Notes: generated by a model from the sequence alone, not told the origin. DNA of 7,072 nt from an uncultured Microbacteriaceae bacterium (GCA_943914115.1 CALUAU010000107.1:1-7072), one strand, 5' to 3'. Shown: positions 1 to 5,778, counted from the first letter of the stretch. Made by a program: numbers and translations.

Positions 1-79
1 CTTCTACACGACTACTTGAAAGCATTACGTTCACCGTCGCCGACGCTGAACGTAATGCTTTCAAGTAGTCGTGTAGAAG
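1..79. repeat. 79-bp near-perfect palindrome (33-bp perfect arms)
   Basis: Bases 1-33 are the exact reverse complement of bases 47-79. Inside them, bases 35-39 (CGTCG) pair with 41-45 (CGACG) around a centre at base 40, so the only mismatched pair in the whole element is C34/C46. The arms are about 39% GC, clearly poorer than the neighbouring genes, while the centre is GC-rich. No T-run follows the right arm, so this is not a standard intrinsic terminator. The left arm begins at base 1, so the element may continue outside the window or may mark a contig end. Possible explanations are a foldback assembly artefact, a paired transposon end, a protein-binding or hairpin-telomere-like site, or a very long RNA hairpin. 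The structure is certain; its nature is not. Confidence 0.95.
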
Positions 80-121
80 TGTGGGAAAAACACAGGTCGT
101 TGATTTCGATGGCAGACAAAA

Positions 122-177
122 TGATCTCCAGATGTGTCGAGCAGATACGACGTCTCGGCACGGCCGAGTAGAGATCA
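122..177. other. Possible folded element (three-way junction)
   Basis: TGATCTC at 122-128 is the exact reverse complement of GAGATCA at 171-177. Two small stems sit between them: TGTCG 135-139 with CGACG 148-152 (one G-U pair, 8-nt loop) and CTCGG 154-158 with CCGAG 164-168 (5-nt loop). Together they could form a three-way junction in the gene-poor stretch ahead of the acetyltransferase gene. It lacks the length and the conserved T-loop of a tRNA. I recognise no known RNA family, and stems this short can arise by chance. The rest of 80-291 shows no gene that I can support. Confidence 0.2.
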
Positions 178-291
178 CAGGCTCATCGGAACAGCACATC
201 CTTGGTGTTGAATAACAACGAACTCATGTGACCCTAGCATGTTCGAGGTTTCAACAACGACCTACAGACTCGGGAAAACGAAGCAGCAGCC

Positions 292-873
292 ATGACTATC
301 CAGCCCTCGCCGAAGGTATTGCCAGCGGCAGACCCGCAGGTGGCGCAGCTGTGCGCTCGCGGCTGGAAGATCACCGAAGAATCGTTTGGTGCCGAGCTGC
401 AAATCACGCCCGGGGTGCGGCAGCAACTGGCGAGCCTCGACACACCAGATCTCTGCATCCGGCCGCTTGACGCCGACGATATGTCGTGCATCCTGGCGCT
501 CGATGCGCTGACGCTCGGCGACTATCCGGGTGGTGTTGCCACCGCGCACGCGCCACTCACTCGAACAACCGCCTGCCCGACGCCGGCCCGGCGAGCCTGG
601 GGTGCTTTTCGTGACCGTGAACTTGTGGCAATGACGTGGTTCGATACGGATGCATCGGGCACTTTCGTGGAGATCGACTTCACCGTCGTCGCGGCGAACT
701 GGCGCGGTCGGGGAGTTGCTACCGCACTCAAAGCTGCTGCCATTGTTGTGCTCGCAAATGCCGGCGTCGACCGGGTGCGTACGGGTGGGTCGATGCGCAA
801 CACCGCGATCATTCGCACTAACGAGACGCTCGGATTTGTGATCGACGAGCACTGGGTGACGCTGGAGGCATGA
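292..873 (+). CDS. GNAT-family N-acetyltransferase
   Basis: This 193-residue protein is predicted to transfer an acetyl group from acetyl-CoA to an amine; the substrate cannot be told from sequence. The GNAT core lies in the C-terminal two thirds. A beta strand FVEIDFTVV (125-133) leads into motif A with the acetyl-CoA pyrophosphate-binding loop RGRGVA (138-143) and its following helix. The typical late segment N170...N177...LGF (180-182) and a last strand closing on EHWVTLE come after. The first 50 or so residues are an extension before the fold (CIRPLD at 55-60 begins strand 1). The start at 292 opens the frame, but only a weak purine stretch precedes it and no clear Shine-Dalgarno is seen, so the start is less sure than the family. 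It appears to be a single-gene unit, with a hairpin just after the stop. Confidence 0.88.
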   Translation: MTIQPSPKVLPAADPQVAQLCARGWKITEESFGAELQITPGVRQQLASLDTPDLCIRPLDADDMSCILALDALTLGDYPGGVATAHAPLTRTTACPTPARRAWGAFRDRELVAMTWFDTDASGTFVEIDFTVVAANWRGRGVATALKAAAIVVLANAGVDRVRTGGSMRNTAIIRTNETLGFVIDEHWVTLEA

Positions 874-889
874 AATGTCTGGCCAGAAC

Positions 890-910
890 CGCTCTCGCTG
901 AGTGAGAGTG
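890..910 (+). terminator. Hairpin after GNAT gene, possible terminator
   Basis: Bases 890-898 pair with 902-910 as a 9-bp RNA stem containing two G-U pairs and a 3-nt loop (TGA), starting 16 nt after the acetyltransferase stop. No U-tract follows. Termination hairpins without U-tracts have been proposed in actinobacteria, so this is a plausible but unproven end of the transcript. Confidence 0.35.
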
Positions 911-1049
911 AACGGCACATTCGGGCCGGATTGTCGCGATCACATCTGCATCCGGCACACTGCGCTCGAACGAGATGCACAGCTTGGTTTTGGCGGTGAC
1001 AATGTTGACGTCGCCTTCCCGTTAGCACCGGGCTCACAGCGCGCCCAAC

Positions 1050-1055
1050 TAGCGT
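1050..1055 (+). promoter_or_regulatory. -10 box for a leaderless DUF488 transcript
   Basis: TAGCGT fits the TANNNT actinobacterial -10 consensus and ends 7 nt before the ATG at 1063, so transcription would begin at or next to the A of the start codon. No convincing -35 box is visible. The same arrangement recurs at 4663 and 5915 in this window. Confidence 0.5.
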
Positions 1056-1062
1056 CGGTGAG

Positions 1063-1464
1063 ATGAAGATTGTCAGCGCACGAGTACGTGACGAGGATGC
1101 TCCCGCAGGAGCCCGAGTTCTCGTCGACCGGTTGTGGCCGCGCGGTGTCAGCAAAGAACGCGCGAGGATTGATTACTGGGCCAAAAGCTTGACCCCGTCA
1201 ACAGAGTTGCGGCGCTGGTTCCACGCCGATCGGGATGCGCGATACGACGAGTTCGCGGCCCGCTACCGAGCCGAGCTTGACGATGCCGACACTTCCGAAG
1301 ACCTCAGCGCAATTCGTAAGCTCGCCGTAGACACGCAAATCGTGTTGCTCACCGACGCAAAACACCCCGCCGAAAGTCATGTGCCGATCTTGACGGAATG
1401 GCTGCGGGAGCAGCTAGATGCCCAGCACCGCCTTGGCGATGAGGAAATACACAATCAGGCCTGA
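1063..1464 (+). CDS. DUF488 (YeaO-like) family protein
   Basis: This 133-residue protein belongs to the DUF488/YeaO-like family, whose biochemical role is not established. It carries the family hallmarks in order: VLVDRLWPRG at 19-28, followed by a tryptophan-containing segment (Y38 W39 A40 K41 S42 L43), then RWFHADRDARYDEFAARY at 51-68, and a C-terminal strand and helix at 94-114 (VLLTDAKHPAESHVPILTEW). The length is near the usual size for the family, so it looks complete. GGTGAG touches the ATG directly, too close to work as a Shine-Dalgarno, and a -10-like TAGCGT lies 7 nt upstream, so a leaderless mRNA is likely. The last 51 bp overlap the 3' end of mgtE on the other strand. I cannot infer a substrate or partner from context. 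Confidence 0.9.
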   Translation: MKIVSARVRDEDAPAGARVLVDRLWPRGVSKERARIDYWAKSLTPSTELRRWFHADRDARYDEFAARYRAELDDADTSEDLSAIRKLAVDTQIVLLTDAKHPAESHVPILTEWLREQLDAQHRLGDEEIHNQA

Positions 1465-2766
1465 TGCATCCACCAGTGTGGTGATGAAGGGGTTGGCGAA
1501 TACTGCCGGGGCGATGCCAAGCTTCTTAGCCACCATTGGCATCCCGCCACCGACCGTGGCCGCTAGCGTGCAGATCGCGGTGAGGGTGAGCCCGATCACC
1601 GCGCCCACATCCCAGCCGTAAAACAGCCCCGCGATGGCAAAACCGAGGGTGCCGAGCAGTACGCCCAGGAGCGCGCCCACCCGCACTTCGCGCAGCAGCA
1701 CCTTGCCAACGTCTCGATTGTGCACATCACCCACGGCGAGGGCGCGGGTTACGGTGGTGGCTGCCTGGTTGCCGGTGTTCCCACCCGTGCCGATCAGCAG
1801 CGGCACAAACATCGAGAGCACCACCATCTGCGAAATCGTGTCTTCAAACGCCTGCAGCACCTGAACGGTGAGCGTCGCGCCGACCGCGAGCACGAGCAGC
1901 CACACCACCCGCGAGCGCACAATTTCCACAATCGGAGTGGCGAGGTAGGGGCGACGCAGCGGTTCGGCACCACCCATGCGGGCCTGGTCTTCGGCGTTTG
2001 CGTCTTCGAGAATCTGCAGCGCGTCGTCAACGGTGAGTAGCCCAACTAGCCGGTGTTCGCGGTCGACAATCGGCAGCGCCAGGTGTTTGTGGTCGGCGCA
2101 GCGTCGAGCCGCTTCTTCAGCCGACTCGTTGGCAACCGCGAGGTCGGCAGGTTGCATGAGATTCGCCAGCAGCTCATTGGCGGGGGCACGCATGAGATCA
2201 CGCAGGCTGAGCACCCCCGCCAGGCGACGATCAGATTCGACAACCGGCAGCGTATAGATGGATTCGGCATTGTCGAGGTGTTTCGTCACCGCTTCGAGTG
2301 CCGCCTGGACGGTCATATTTGGGTGGAGCGTAATCAGCTCGGGGCTCATCCGGCGACCGATCGACCCCTCTGGATAGCCGAGCACGATACCGGTGAGCTC
2401 GCGCTCGTCCTCCGATAGTCCCGCCAGCAGCCGCGTTGCCACCGATGCGGGCAGCTCGTCGAGCAGCTCGGCTCGGTCGTCGGGATCCATCTCTTCAAAC
2501 ACCGCGGTGACTTCGGGGGCGAGTAGCCCGCCGAGCAGGTCGGCTTTTAGCGTGGCATCGAGGTTGTCGAATGTTTCTACGGCGGTGTCTTTGGGAAGCG
2601 TGCGATACAGCAGGGCGCGGTGCTCGCGGCCCAGCCTGCCCATGAGTGCGGATGCGATCTTGGCGGGGCAGTCGCTCAGCATGGCCGAGAGTTTTGGCAC
2701 ATCGCCCTCGCGCAGGGCCGCATACAGCTCTTTTTCGTTAATTAGCGTGTGGGGTGTCGAAGACAT
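1414..2766 (-). CDS. mgtE: Mg2+ channel/transporter MgtE
   Basis: This 450-residue protein matches full-length MgtE, a Mg2+-gated Mg2+ channel of the inner membrane. The N-terminal helical domain occupies about residues 15-125 and includes the signature MDPDDRAELLDELP (93-106). A CBS pair follows: CBS1 at about 137-195 and CBS2 at about 203-255, which in the family senses cytosolic Mg2+. Residues 286-450 form the pore domain with about five membrane segments, including the GTGGNTGNQ signature (326-334) and an acidic residue, D433, in FITTLVDASGL, the place where the family has its pore Mg2+ ligand. I chose the start at 2766 because AAGGAG lies 6 nt upstream on that strand. The frame stays open to about 3066, but that extension has no MgtE-like sequence. 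It is transcribed divergently from the deacetylase. Confidence 0.96.
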   Translation of the reverse strand: MSSTPHTLINEKELYAALREGDVPKLSAMLSDCPAKIASALMGRLGREHRALLYRTLPKDTAVETFDNLDATLKADLLGGLLAPEVTAVFEEMDPDDRAELLDELPASVATRLLAGLSEDERELTGIVLGYPEGSIGRRMSPELITLHPNMTVQAALEAVTKHLDNAESIYTLPVVESDRRLAGVLSLRDLMRAPANELLANLMQPADLAVANESAEEAARRCADHKHLALPIVDREHRLVGLLTVDDALQILEDANAEDQARMGGAEPLRRPYLATPIVEIVRSRVVWLLVLAVGATLTVQVLQAFEDTISQMVVLSMFVPLLIGTGGNTGNQAATTVTRALAVGDVHNRDVGKVLLREVRVGALLGVLLGTLGFAIAGLFYGWDVGAVIGLTLTAICTLAATVGGGMPMVAKKLGIAPAVFANPFITTLVDASGLIVYFLIAKAVLGI

Positions 2767-2772
2767 CGACAG

Positions 2773-2778
2773 CTCCTT
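2773..2778 (-). promoter_or_regulatory. Ribosome binding site of mgtE
   Basis: On the minus strand this reads AAGGAG, 6 nt before the ATG at 2766. It fixes the mgtE start at the MSSTPH N-terminus rather than at an upstream in-frame start. Confidence 0.85.
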
Positions 2779-2800
2779 CCTGCGCGGCGAAGACCCGGTT

Positions 2801-2820
2801 TGGGTTGAAAACTGAACCCA
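2801..2820 (-). repeat. Hairpin in the mgtE leader
   Basis: TGGGTT (2801-2806) and AACCCA (2815-2820) form a perfect 6-bp stem with an 8-nt loop, between the predicted -10 box and the ribosome binding site of mgtE. The predicted leader is only about 60 nt, too short for a full M-box Mg2+ riboswitch, and I see no such fold. The stem could still influence expression. Confidence 0.4.
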
Positions 2821-2830
2821 GCCAGGCTCG

Positions 2831-2858
2831 AATATAGCCCGGTCAGTGAAGTAATGCA
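2831..2858 (-). promoter_or_regulatory. Candidate mgtE promoter
   Basis: Read on the minus strand, TATATT (2836-2831) is a good -10 box. With a 16-nt spacer, the -35 position (2858-2853) reads TGCATT, a poor match to consensus. The start point would give a leader of about 60 nt. The weak -35 overlaps one arm of the dyad at 2855-2880, which would suit a regulated promoter. Confidence 0.35.
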
Positions 2859-2880
2859 GCAGCTTGCGCTGGTTGCTGCA
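2855..2880. repeat. 26-bp dyad, candidate operator
   Basis: TGCAGCA (2855-2861) and TGCTGCA (2874-2880) are exact reverse complements separated by 12 bp. The left arm overlaps the predicted -35 position of mgtE. The arrangement resembles a dimer-binding operator, but no regulator is encoded in the window. Confidence 0.35.
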
Positions 2881-2900
2881 CACTGGCGCTCGGCACCGCG

Positions 2901-2918
2901 GCATAACGCCCGCATAAC
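2901..2918. repeat. Direct repeat GCATAAC x2, 11-bp period
   Basis: GCATAAC occurs at 2901-2907 and again at 2912-2918, a spacing of about one helical turn. The shorter core CATAAC occurs once more at 2979-2984. All lie between the divergent mgtE and deacetylase genes, where phased repeats could bind a regulator. Function is inference only. Confidence 0.35.
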
Positions 2919-3038
2919 ATCTTGGTTGCGCTCCGGCGATGGTTGCACCGAATGCGGGCGGCTGCGCGCAAACTAGAACATAACCACAACTCAAACGTCG
3001 CTTCGACTCACGACACTCTGCATCGCGGGCAACACAAT

Positions 3039-3043
3039 AAGGA
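3039..3043 (+). promoter_or_regulatory. Ribosome binding site of the deacetylase gene
   Basis: AAGGA lies 10 nt before the ATG at 3054. It supports this start over in-frame alternatives upstream at TTG 2922 and ATG 2952. Confidence 0.6.
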
Positions 3044-3053
3044 TTCGTCCAAT

Positions 3054-4625
3054 ATGACTTCGGCACGCACCCAGACAGGCACCGAGAACTCCCGTCGTGG
3101 TCGCTACTACGCGATAGCGGCGGTGCTGGCGGTGGTGGCCTTGGTCGCTGGCGGTGTCTATACGCTCGCGAGCGGCAAACTCGGCGGGATCATTACGCTT
3201 GGCCCGAAGCCGCCCCAACAGACGCTCGTGGAAGCGATAACCGCGCACCCGACCGAGGTCGTGAAAACCGTGTTCGGCCAGATCGGCGTCGCCCAGGGCG
3301 GCGGTCAACCCACCCCGACCGAAGCGGCCCGAACACTGCGTCACGAACACGGCCTAGCTGCCGACCTCAACGACGACGATCGCGACGACTATCTCAGCAT
3401 TTATTCGGTGCAAGACACCGATTCACGCGACTATTTCGCGGTGGCAGCGCTCACCCAAGCTGATGGCGACGCTCGGGTAGCCGGTGCTGTCTTTATTGGT
3501 ACTGACCTGCAATTGGATGCCCCCATCACGATCAAGAATGCGGTGCAGATCACCGGCGCGGTGACCACCTCGAGTACCGTCGCGGCGACCGGCGATGAAC
3601 CCGGTGAGACGCGGCGTTTCGAAGAAACGATTTCAGCCACCGAGGCGGGTGAGTTACAGGTGCAGCTCGGCAAGCTCGGTGAGCGGGCCGCTGGTTCCGC
3701 GGCCACTCGAGCATCCGTGATTGGTGAGGCACGCGCCGAAAACCGCACTGACGCACCCGCGTTTCATGCCACCGGCCCGCTGCGGTTTGGGCATCCGGTG
3801 ACGATCAGTGTGCACGTGCCCGAAACTCACAGCCTCAGCATCACCGGTGAGTCGGGTGAACCGGTCAAAAACGTTGCGATCACAGTTGTTGACGAACACG
3901 GTAATCAGCAGCATCCTGACGAGTTTGGTGCAGTGACGGTGAGCGGCAGCGCGCAGGTGCGTTTGAGTAGCGACCAAGCGCTAGTGACAACGATGGACGT
4001 GCTCGTTTCGATAGTGCCCGATCCGATGCCATCCATGCCGAACGCGCTCGACAATCTTGCGAGCTACGACAGCAGTGGACGGCCGGTTGTGTATTTGACC
4101 TTTGATGACGGCCCGAGCGAGTACACCCCGCAGGTGCTCGAAGTGCTTGCCAAACACGATGCCCACGCGACGTTTTTCATGATCGGCGCGCAGGCCACCA
4201 ACCAGCCGGCCATGGTGCAGCGCGTGCGAGATGCCGGGCACACGATTGGCAATCACAGCTGGTCGCATCCCGATTTCACCGAGCTGAAAGATAAAGAGCT
4301 GCGCGCGCAGATTACGCAGACCGATGAGGCAGTTGGCGGCGCTCGGTGTGTGCGGCCGCCCTATGGCGCAACTGACGATCACGTGCGCGATGTGTTGAGC
4401 TCAATGGCGAAATCGCAGGCGCTGTGGACAGTCGATTCCGAAGACTGGCGACGGCCGGGCGTTGACAAAATTGTCGATAGGGTGCTCGCCGATGTGAGGC
4501 CCGGATCGGTGGTGCTCATGCACGACGGCGGCGGAGCGCGCGAGCAGTCGGTGGCCGCGCTCGACAAGATTCTCAACCACCTCGACTCGCAGGGCTACGT
4601 GGCGTTGGCGTTACCAAGTTGCTAG
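3054..4625 (+). CDS. Membrane-anchored CE4 polysaccharide deacetylase (NodB domain)
   Basis: This 523-residue protein is predicted to remove acetyl groups from a cell-envelope glycan, probably peptidoglycan, outside the membrane. After a short basic N-terminus (RRGR at 14-17), one hydrophobic segment at about 18-38 anchors it; I see no lipobox. Residues of about 55-340 are an acidic, Thr/Ala-rich region I cannot assign. The NodB domain follows with every CE4 motif: TFDDGPS with base D351 and metal ligand D352; H401 and H405 in NHSWSH as the other metal ligands; RPPYG from R434; D461-W465 (DSEDW); and the catalytic-acid motif LMHDGG with H490. The active site therefore looks complete. Two cysteines, C432 beside the RPPYG motif and C523 as the last residue, could form a disulfide. 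The gene diverges from mgtE and is followed 49 nt later by the MOSC gene. The domain call is firm; the glycan substrate is inferred. Confidence 0.93.
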   Translation: MTSARTQTGTENSRRGRYYAIAAVLAVVALVAGGVYTLASGKLGGIITLGPKPPQQTLVEAITAHPTEVVKTVFGQIGVAQGGGQPTPTEAARTLRHEHGLAADLNDDDRDDYLSIYSVQDTDSRDYFAVAALTQADGDARVAGAVFIGTDLQLDAPITIKNAVQITGAVTTSSTVAATGDEPGETRRFEETISATEAGELQVQLGKLGERAAGSAATRASVIGEARAENRTDAPAFHATGPLRFGHPVTISVHVPETHSLSITGESGEPVKNVAITVVDEHGNQQHPDEFGAVTVSGSAQVRLSSDQALVTTMDVLVSIVPDPMPSMPNALDNLASYDSSGRPVVYLTFDDGPSEYTPQVLEVLAKHDAHATFFMIGAQATNQPAMVQRVRDAGHTIGNHSWSHPDFTELKDKELRAQITQTDEAVGGARCVRPPYGATDDHVRDVLSSMAKSQALWTVDSEDWRRPGVDKIVDRVLADVRPGSVVLMHDGGGAREQSVAALDKILNHLDSQGYVALALPSC

Positions 4626-4662
4626 CGGCACTGCCGGTTCGCGCAGTCGATGCCCCACCGGG

Positions 4663-4668
4663 TACGCT
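4663..4668 (+). promoter_or_regulatory. -10 box for a leaderless MOSC transcript
   Basis: TACGCT ends 6 nt before the ATG at 4675, with no Shine-Dalgarno between. A leaderless transcript starting at the A of the start codon would let this gene be expressed apart from the deacetylase upstream. The -35 region is weak. Confidence 0.5.
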
Positions 4669-4674
4669 TCAGCA

Positions 4675-5364
4675 ATGCGATTCAACGTTGAGCAACTGCG
4701 CCGCTACCCGGTCAAATCAATGGGCGGTGAGGCGCTCACGAGCATCGAACTCACCTCCCGCGGCTTGGTCGGCGACCGGCACTACGCGGTTCGCGACGCG
4801 GGCGGTTACCTCGTGTCTGGAAAGAACACGAAGAGCTTTCGACGACACGATGAGATTTTTGAATTTCGAGCCGAAACGATCGACGGCGAGGTGCGGGTGC
4901 ATCGCGGGGACGCATCCTGGCCCGCCACCAGCCCCGAGCTGGCTGATCGGCTGACTGAGCTGATGGGTGAACCAATGCGCGTGGTCGAGGATGCGGATGC
5001 ATCCCATTTCGATGATGGATCGGTTTCGTTGATTGGCACGGCGACGCTCGACTGGTGGCGGCAACGGGGGATTGATGCCGACCCGCGACGGCTGAGGGTC
5101 AATATCGTGATCGAGACCGCTGAGCCGTTCGAAGAAGAAAACTGGATTGGGTCAGAACTGGTCGTTGGCGGGGCGCGACTGCGGGCGGTGCAACGCGTGC
5201 CCCGCTGCCGCATGGTCGATGTGCCCCAGGACGGCGCCGCTGCCGAACAAAAATGGTTAAAGCCGCTGGCCCAAGAGCGTGGCATGTGCGCCGCGATCTA
5301 TGCCGATGTGGTCGAGCCGGGAACGTTGGCCGTCGGTGACGAACTACGAGTCATCTTCCCGTAG
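4675..5364 (+). CDS. MOSC-domain protein (YcbX/mARC-like)
   Basis: This 229-residue protein resembles the MOSC oxidoreductases related to YcbX and mARC, which hold molybdenum cofactor and reduce N-hydroxylated compounds. The N-terminal beta-barrel module shows RRYPVKSMGGEAL (9-21) and GLVGDRHYAV (30-39). The MOSC core contains HFDDGSVSLIGTATLDW (111-127), the RLRVNIVIE strand (139-147), and PRCRMVDVPQDG (176-187). C178 there lies where the family has its molybdenum-coordinating cysteine. The C-terminus closes with GDELRVIF. There is no C-terminal ferredoxin domain of the kind found in E. coli YcbX, so an electron donor must be encoded elsewhere. The start at 4675 has no Shine-Dalgarno but a -10-like box 6 nt upstream. 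The family call is firm; the substrate is unknown. Confidence 0.9.
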   Translation: MRFNVEQLRRYPVKSMGGEALTSIELTSRGLVGDRHYAVRDAGGYLVSGKNTKSFRRHDEIFEFRAETIDGEVRVHRGDASWPATSPELADRLTELMGEPMRVVEDADASHFDDGSVSLIGTATLDWWRQRGIDADPRRLRVNIVIETAEPFEEENWIGSELVVGGARLRAVQRVPRCRMVDVPQDGAAAEQKWLKPLAQERGMCAAIYADVVEPGTLAVGDELRVIFP

Positions 5365-5372
5365 CTCCTTTA

Positions 5373-5392
5373 CTGAACCCATTGCGGGTCAG
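5373..5392. repeat. Bulged hairpin after the MOSC gene
   Basis: CTGA (5373-5376) pairs with TCAG (5389-5392) and CCC (5378-5380) with GGG (5386-5388), leaving one bulged A (5377) and a 5-nt loop. It starts 8 nt after the MOSC stop and is the first of three hairpins in the gap. No U-tract follows on either strand. Confidence 0.45.
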
Positions 5393-5398
5393 AGTTAA

Positions 5399-5432
5399 GA
5401 AGCGGCGTGCCCAGATGAAGGCACGCCGCTTC
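5399..5432. terminator. Strong 13-bp hairpin, likely bidirectional terminator
   Basis: Bases 5399-5411 and 5420-5432 are exact reverse complements, giving a 13-bp GC-rich stem with an 8-nt loop (5412-5419). It lies between the convergent MOSC and amphi-Trp genes, where a shared terminator is expected. On the minus strand the stem is followed by TTAACTC, on the plus strand by GCTGTTC, so neither side has a full U-tract. Confidence 0.75.
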
Positions 5433-5442
5433 GCTGTTCAAA

Positions 5443-5464
5443 CCGGTGTCAGCACGAACACCGG
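5443..5464 (-). terminator. Terminator abutting the amphi-Trp stop codon
   Basis: CCGGTGT (5443-5449) and ACACCGG (5458-5464) form a 7-bp perfect stem with an 8-nt loop, immediately after the amphi-Trp stop codon. Read on the minus strand the stem is followed by TTTG, a short U-run consistent with an intrinsic terminator for that gene. Confidence 0.65.
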
Positions 5465-5767
5465 CTAGGAAACAGTGAAACCACGCTTCGGGGTCTGCCC
5501 CTCAACGGGTGCACCGGTTTCATCAACCCGCCACGAGATCTCGAGCTCGAACTCGCGCTCAAATCCGCCGCTGGCAATGGGCTTGTCAGCCACTTCGATT
5601 TCGACCAGGCAGCCGTCCGCGAAATCAAAAGTGACCGGGTCACCCGCAGCGGTGAGGGTGAGCGTGCCCTCGCTGGCTCGATCGGCTAGCGATTGGAAAA
5701 GGTCGGCCAACTCATCGCGGCTGATCTCGTTCTTACTCTTGAAGACTGATTTTTCGGTGTTGGTCAT
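5465..5767 (-). CDS. Small amphi-Trp domain-containing protein
   Basis: This 100-residue acidic protein matches the small amphi-Trp domain family, found in bacteria and archaea and without a known function. The visible pattern is an opening FKSKNEISRDELADLFQSLADR (about 9-30) that should form an amphipathic helix, then the strand-rich segments TLTLTAAGDPVTFDF (35-49) and CLVEIEVADK (53-62). The family's hallmark alternating strand ending in tryptophan, FELEISW (73-79), comes next. The tail after W79 is charged and probably flexible. There is no signal peptide or membrane segment, so it should be cytosolic. The start at 5767 follows a strong AGGAGG 5 nt upstream. It converges on the MOSC gene, diverges from the hydrolase, and stands alone. 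The family call rests on pattern recognition only. Confidence 0.78.
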   Translation of the reverse strand: MTNTEKSVFKSKNEISRDELADLFQSLADRASEGTLTLTAAGDPVTFDFADGCLVEIEVADKPIASGGFEREFELEISWRVDETGAPVEGQTPKRGFTVS

Positions 5768-5772
5768 AGGGC

Positions 5773-5778
5773 CCTCCT
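5773..5778 (-). promoter_or_regulatory. Ribosome binding site of the amphi-Trp gene
   Basis: On the minus strand this reads AGGAGG, 5 nt before the ATG at 5767. It is the strongest Shine-Dalgarno in the window and suggests efficient translation. Confidence 0.85.

Noticed and set aside
1..79. Ordinary intrinsic terminator
   Set aside because: The stem is far longer than a terminator stem, has AT-rich arms, and no U-run follows on the plus strand; the other side lies outside the window.
122..177. tRNA gene suggested by a 7-bp acceptor-like stem
   Set aside because: It is too short, with no T-loop motif, no anticodon arm of the right length and no CCA or typical discriminator context.
262..918. 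218-codon minus-strand frame opposite the acetyltransferase gene
   Set aside because: It is Arg-, His- and Cys-rich with no recognisable motif, and it mirrors a plus-strand gene with clear GNAT motifs. Such antisense frames are expected in GC-rich DNA.
522..1154. 210-codon minus-strand frame spanning the end of GNAT, the gap and the start of DUF488
   Set aside because: It is Thr-, Arg- and Ser-rich without domain features and covers the starts and ends of two well-supported plus-strand genes.
2767..2836. M-box type Mg2+ riboswitch in the mgtE leader
   Set aside because: The predicted leader is about 60 nt, far shorter than an M-box, and only one simple 6-bp hairpin is visible.
2922..3053. 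Longer deacetylase start at TTG 2922 or ATG 2952
   Set aside because: It would put up to 44 charged residues ahead of the membrane anchor. The ATG at 3054 has AAGGA upstream and gives a normal short basic N-terminus before the hydrophobic segment.
2767..3066. N-terminal extension of mgtE upstream of 2766
   Set aside because: The frame stays open, but the extra 100 residues are Cys- and Arg-rich and unlike MgtE. A strong AAGGAG stands 6 nt before the start at 2766.
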